Both the position numbers and the translations under genes were made by a program. From Prevotella sp. (lineage in GTDB: Bacteria; Bacteroidota; Bacteroidia; Bacteroidales; Bacteroidaceae), in NCBI GenBank assembly GCA_021204735.1, contig JAJPYV010000157.1, positions 1 through 7,342 of the forward strand: a stretch of 7,342 nucleotides of DNA. Reading direction: 5' to 3'. Position 1 is the stretch's first letter. Each line of letters opens with the position of its first letter. Below are positions 5,556-7,342 of this stretch, in pieces. The notes beneath the pieces were generated by a model. It worked only from the letters and a program-made list of their open reading frames with translations, did not search any database and was not told where the DNA came from.

Positions 5556-5599
5556 CTACAATAGTTTTTTTCGAAAACTCTCAAGTTAAGAACTCTAAC

Positions 5600-5622
5600 A
5601 AAAATTTACTCGGCTTCAGCCG
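5600..5622 (-). terminator. Probable intrinsic terminator of the DUF4301 gene
   Basis: On the minus strand the G/C-rich hairpin CGGCTGAAGCCG (5611-5622; four to five pairs) is followed by AGTAAATTTTT, with the T-run at 5600-5604. It lies about 50 bases beyond the DUF4301 stop codon. Confidence 0.5.
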
Positions 5623-5623
5623 C

Positions 5624-5643
5624 ATCGAATTCTTAATTCTTAA
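5624..5643. repeat. Second copy of the CTTAATT repeat segment
   Basis: ATCGAATTCTTAATTCTTAA is identical to positions 21-40 at the other end of the window. Both copies lie just downstream of, or overlapping, the 3' end of a leftward gene. Confidence 0.75.
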
Positions 5644-5646
5644 TTT

Positions 5647-5671
5647 GAGAAATTTTCTCCGAAAATTTCTC
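5647..5671 (-). terminator. Hairpin at the DUF4301 stop codon
   Basis: GAGAAATTTT (5647-5656) and AAAATTTCTC (5662-5671) are perfect 10-base inverted arms around the loop CTCCG. The right arm overlaps the TGA stop codon (5670-5672). There is no T-run directly after it on the minus strand, so it may protect the 3' end or assist the G/C-rich terminator further on. Confidence 0.5.
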
Positions 5672-7187
5672 ACTGGTGTTGTTCCCTCAACAGGTCGTTT
5701 ACCGTCTTTACCGGGTTGAACGTTGACAGTGGCACTTCTACGAATATCGTGTTCCAGTCGCTCATCGCACCGTTCCACAAGCCAGGAAGTTCAAGTGCTT
5801 TCAGTGCCTTGCCGTTTTTGCTCTTGCTGCTGATGAATCCTGTGCTCTTGTCAACATACTTCGGCAGGTCGAATGCCTCACCCTTGTAGTTCTTTATAGC
5901 GCAAACCAAGTCAACTGGATTGAAGTGTGTTCCTTCTGTGAACATCTTCATGTACTCTGTGTTGCTCTTGTCAATCTGACTGCTCTCAAGAATCTGCAAA
6001 CTTACTGTTCCGTCTTGGTTGTATGTCAGGAACGGACCACCACCAGGCTCACCTACATTCTTCACTACTCCGCAAACACGGATAGGACGGTTCAACTTGT
6101 TGCGCAGATAAATCACAAGGTCTGCATCTTCCAAATCCTTGATATCAGCCTTGCGGCAGCAAAGGTCTCTCTGTACGAAACGGATAATCTCCTCAAGATT
6201 CTCATGAGTGTAGTTGCCTGTGTCAAGCAGATGGAGATAGTCGAATACTTTTGCCTGCAATGATACCAATATTCCGGCTATGAGCTGCTTGTAGTCAACG
6301 GTGTCGCCCTTCAACCTGTCTGGCACTACATTGTCGATGTTCTTGATGAAGATAACATCTGCATCAATGTCGTTGAGGTTCTGTATCAATGCTCCATGAC
6401 CGCCTGGACGGAACAGCAACGATCCGTCTTCATTGCGGAACGGGGTGTTGTCCTCGGCTGCTGCCAATGTGTCTGTGCTCGGCTTCTGCTCTGAAAATGA
6501 CACGTTGTACTTCACACCGTACTTGTCTGCATATTGACCCATCTTCTCCTCTACTTTCTTCTCAAAATACTGGATGTGCTCATGACTTACGGTGAAGTGT
6601 ACGTTTACCTCGCCCTTGCTGGCAGCATACAACGCTCCTTCTACAAGGTGTTCTTCCATAGGTGTACGTGTGCCGTCTTCATACTTGTGGAATGTCAGCA
6701 TTCCTTTTGGCAACTGCCCGTAGTTAAGTCCCTTTGCCTGCAACATATTAGCTGCAACGGCCTTGTAATTGCCTTCTGCAATAAGGTCTTTTATTCCCTT
6801 GCCCTCATTTTTCTTGCACGCCTCGTCAAGCTCACCATAGAATGCGAACTTCTCGATGTTGTCAAAGTACTTCTTCTCAAAGTCGGTCGTCGGTACGTCA
6901 TAACTGGCATCTACAAATGCGAACATGTCCTTGAACATCCTGCTTGCTGCTCCGCTCGCTGGTACAAACTTCACGATCTTCTTTCCCTCTGCCTTGTAAG
7001 CATTCCATTTCTCGATATACTCGGCACGCTCTTTGCCATCCGGAGCAATAACGCCCTTACCGATGCTGGCTGCTGCTTCTATCTTCAGGAAAGGAAATCC
7101 CTGCTTGAACTCTTCCAACTGTTTCTCTACCTGTTCTTCGGTAATGCCTTTTGAGGCAATCTGCTTTAAATCTTGTTGTGATAGCAT
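5670..7187 (-). CDS. DUF4301 family protein (nucleotidyltransferase-like)
   Basis: 505-aa cytoplasmic protein, full length, with no signal peptide or membrane segment. I recognise it as DUF4301, a Bacteroidetes family of unknown function. Motifs seen: KFVPASGAASRMFKDM at 73-88, resembling the glycine-rich nucleotide-binding loop of sugar-phosphate nucleotidyltransferases; LPKGMLTFHKY at 159-169; HFTVSHEHIQYF at 197-208; LLFRPGGHGALIQNLN at 257-272; and VIFIKNIDNVVPD at 278-290, which resembles the uridine-binding and metal-site strands of UDP-sugar pyrophosphorylases. A nucleotidyltransferase fold is therefore plausible, but substrate and reaction are unknown. It starts at ATG 7185-7187 with A/T-rich sequence and no Shine-Dalgarno upstream, and a -7 box 37 bases above. 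It appears to be a single-gene transcript ending in the hairpins around 5600-5671. Confidence 0.88.
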   Translation of the reverse strand: MLSQQDLKQIASKGITEEQVEKQLEEFKQGFPFLKIEAAASIGKGVIAPDGKERAEYIEKWNAYKAEGKKIVKFVPASGAASRMFKDMFAFVDASYDVPTTDFEKKYFDNIEKFAFYGELDEACKKNEGKGIKDLIAEGNYKAVAANMLQAKGLNYGQLPKGMLTFHKYEDGTRTPMEEHLVEGALYAASKGEVNVHFTVSHEHIQYFEKKVEEKMGQYADKYGVKYNVSFSEQKPSTDTLAAAEDNTPFRNEDGSLLFRPGGHGALIQNLNDIDADVIFIKNIDNVVPDRLKGDTVDYKQLIAGILVSLQAKVFDYLHLLDTGNYTHENLEEIIRFVQRDLCCRKADIKDLEDADLVIYLRNKLNRPIRVCGVVKNVGEPGGGPFLTYNQDGTVSLQILESSQIDKSNTEYMKMFTEGTHFNPVDLVCAIKNYKGEAFDLPKYVDKSTGFISSKSKNGKALKALELPGLWNGAMSDWNTIFVEVPLSTFNPVKTVNDLLREQHQ

Positions 7188-7223
7188 AAGTATTCTATTT
7201 ATAAGGTTTTCTAATTTGTGTTA

Positions 7224-7231
7224 CAAAATTA
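7224..7231 (-). promoter_or_regulatory. DUF4301 promoter -7 box candidate
   Basis: On the minus strand TAATTTTG matches TAnnTTTG and lies 36 bases before the ATG. No TTTG-like -33 is found at the expected spacing (near 7251-7256), so this is a partial match only. Confidence 0.4.
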
Positions 7232-7245
7232 GTGATTTTTTCTTT

Positions 7246-7341
7246 ATGGAGCGTATCTTTCTTGTAAAAAAGATGTTTCATAACGCAAGAATTTTGTTTT
7301 TTACACTTCTTATATCGGTATGTATCACTTTTTTTGAGTAA
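7246..7341 (+). CDS. Possible 31-aa hydrophobic peptide
   Basis: A short frame from ATG 7246 to TAA 7339-7341 encodes a 31-aa peptide with a basic N-terminal part (about two Lys and two Arg) and a hydrophobic stretch (ILFFTLLISVCITFF) long enough for one membrane segment. A second ATG at 7273 would give 22 aa. TATCTTTC at 7254-7261 is one base off a -7 box but lies inside the frame. There is no Shine-Dalgarno, and the window ends one base later, so the context cannot be read. It may be chance in A/T-rich DNA. Confidence 0.2.
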   Translation: MERIFLVKKMFHNARILFFTLLISVCITFFE

Positions 7342-7342
7342 G

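Larger units (their letters stand above)
5351..5669. other. AT-rich intergenic stretch without a credible gene
   Basis: This 319-bp stretch lies between the 41-aa gene and the DUF4301 stop codon. From left to right it holds the 41-aa gene's promoter and palindrome (5368-5405), a long hairpin (5506-5555), a T-run (5565-5571), a probable DUF4301 terminator (5600-5622), the CTTAATT repeat copy (5624-5643) and most of an AT-rich hairpin at the DUF4301 stop codon. About 5406-5505 shows nothing recognisable beyond very short frames. Confidence 0.6.

Noticed and set aside
5405..5560. Very short minus-strand frames, including a 14-residue one starting MTRQEILDEIKHLY and a start-less one of about 31 codons through the long hairpin
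   Set aside because: They are too short, lack start signals or a promoter, and one runs through the inverted repeat. They may be gene remnants, but nothing identifies a parent.
6534..7154. 206-codon plus-strand frame opposite DUF4301
   Set aside because: It is the shadow of a well-supported 505-aa gene on the other strand; the translation has the Cys/Leu/Phe-rich look of antisense sequence and no recognisable motif.
1..7342. The window as part of a conjugative transposon because it carries topB
   Set aside because: Some Bacteroides elements carry a topoisomerase gene, but no integrase, mobilisation or transfer gene is present, and this TopB reads like the chromosomal type.

Overview
The window looks like Bacteroidales chromosome, most likely from the Prevotella group. 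Four things point there. Candidate promoters carry the Bacteroidetes -7 box TAnnTTTG, with or without a TTTG-like -33 box about 20 bp upstream. Most starts lack a strong Shine-Dalgarno. Two protein families that I associate with Bacteroidetes (DUF4301 and DUF5053) are present. Heptamer AATTAAG/CTTAATT repeats lie at gene ends. The genus is an inference from memory and was not computed.

Layout. On the left, a complete DNA topoisomerase III gene (topB, 44-2086) is read leftward, and its last codons run into a CTTAATT repeat. A 211-bp divergent intergenic region follows. It holds a textbook topB promoter and a partly duplicated promoter region for a rightward gene encoding a class III Fic AMP-transferase (2298-2855), which ends in a hairpin terminator. 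Next, a 35-bp near-continuous palindrome and a -7 box precede a tight two-gene operon. Its first gene is a UmuD-like S24 autoprotease with an extra N-terminal ribbon-helix-helix-like, DNA-binding-like region (2990-3634). Its second gene is the DNA polymerase V catalytic subunit UmuC (3638-4906). Facing this operon, with only 3 bp between stop codons, is a leftward pair of small genes: DUF5053 (4910-5167) and, upstream of it, a 41-aa protein (5225-5350) whose promoter contains a palindrome. An AT-rich 319-bp stretch (5351-5669) has several hairpins, a terminator and a second copy of the CTTAATT repeat. The right end is a complete leftward DUF4301 gene (5670-7187) with nucleotidyltransferase-like motifs.

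Working together. TopB, a Fic protein close to the Neisseria NmFic type (whose known targets are the topoisomerases GyrB and ParE), and a polymerase V operon form a neighbourhood themed on DNA topology and damage tolerance. The most interesting part is the umu operon. The UmuD-like protein carries its own putative DNA-binding region, and three copies of an 11-bp element (ATATTTTGAAA) surround its promoter, one overlapping the start codon. This suggests a self-contained SOS-like switch: the protein represses its own operon, is cleaved at Ala95-Gly96 on damage, and thereby both derepresses umuC and yields the UmuD'-like polymerase subunit. The sequence supports the architecture; the regulatory logic is inference.
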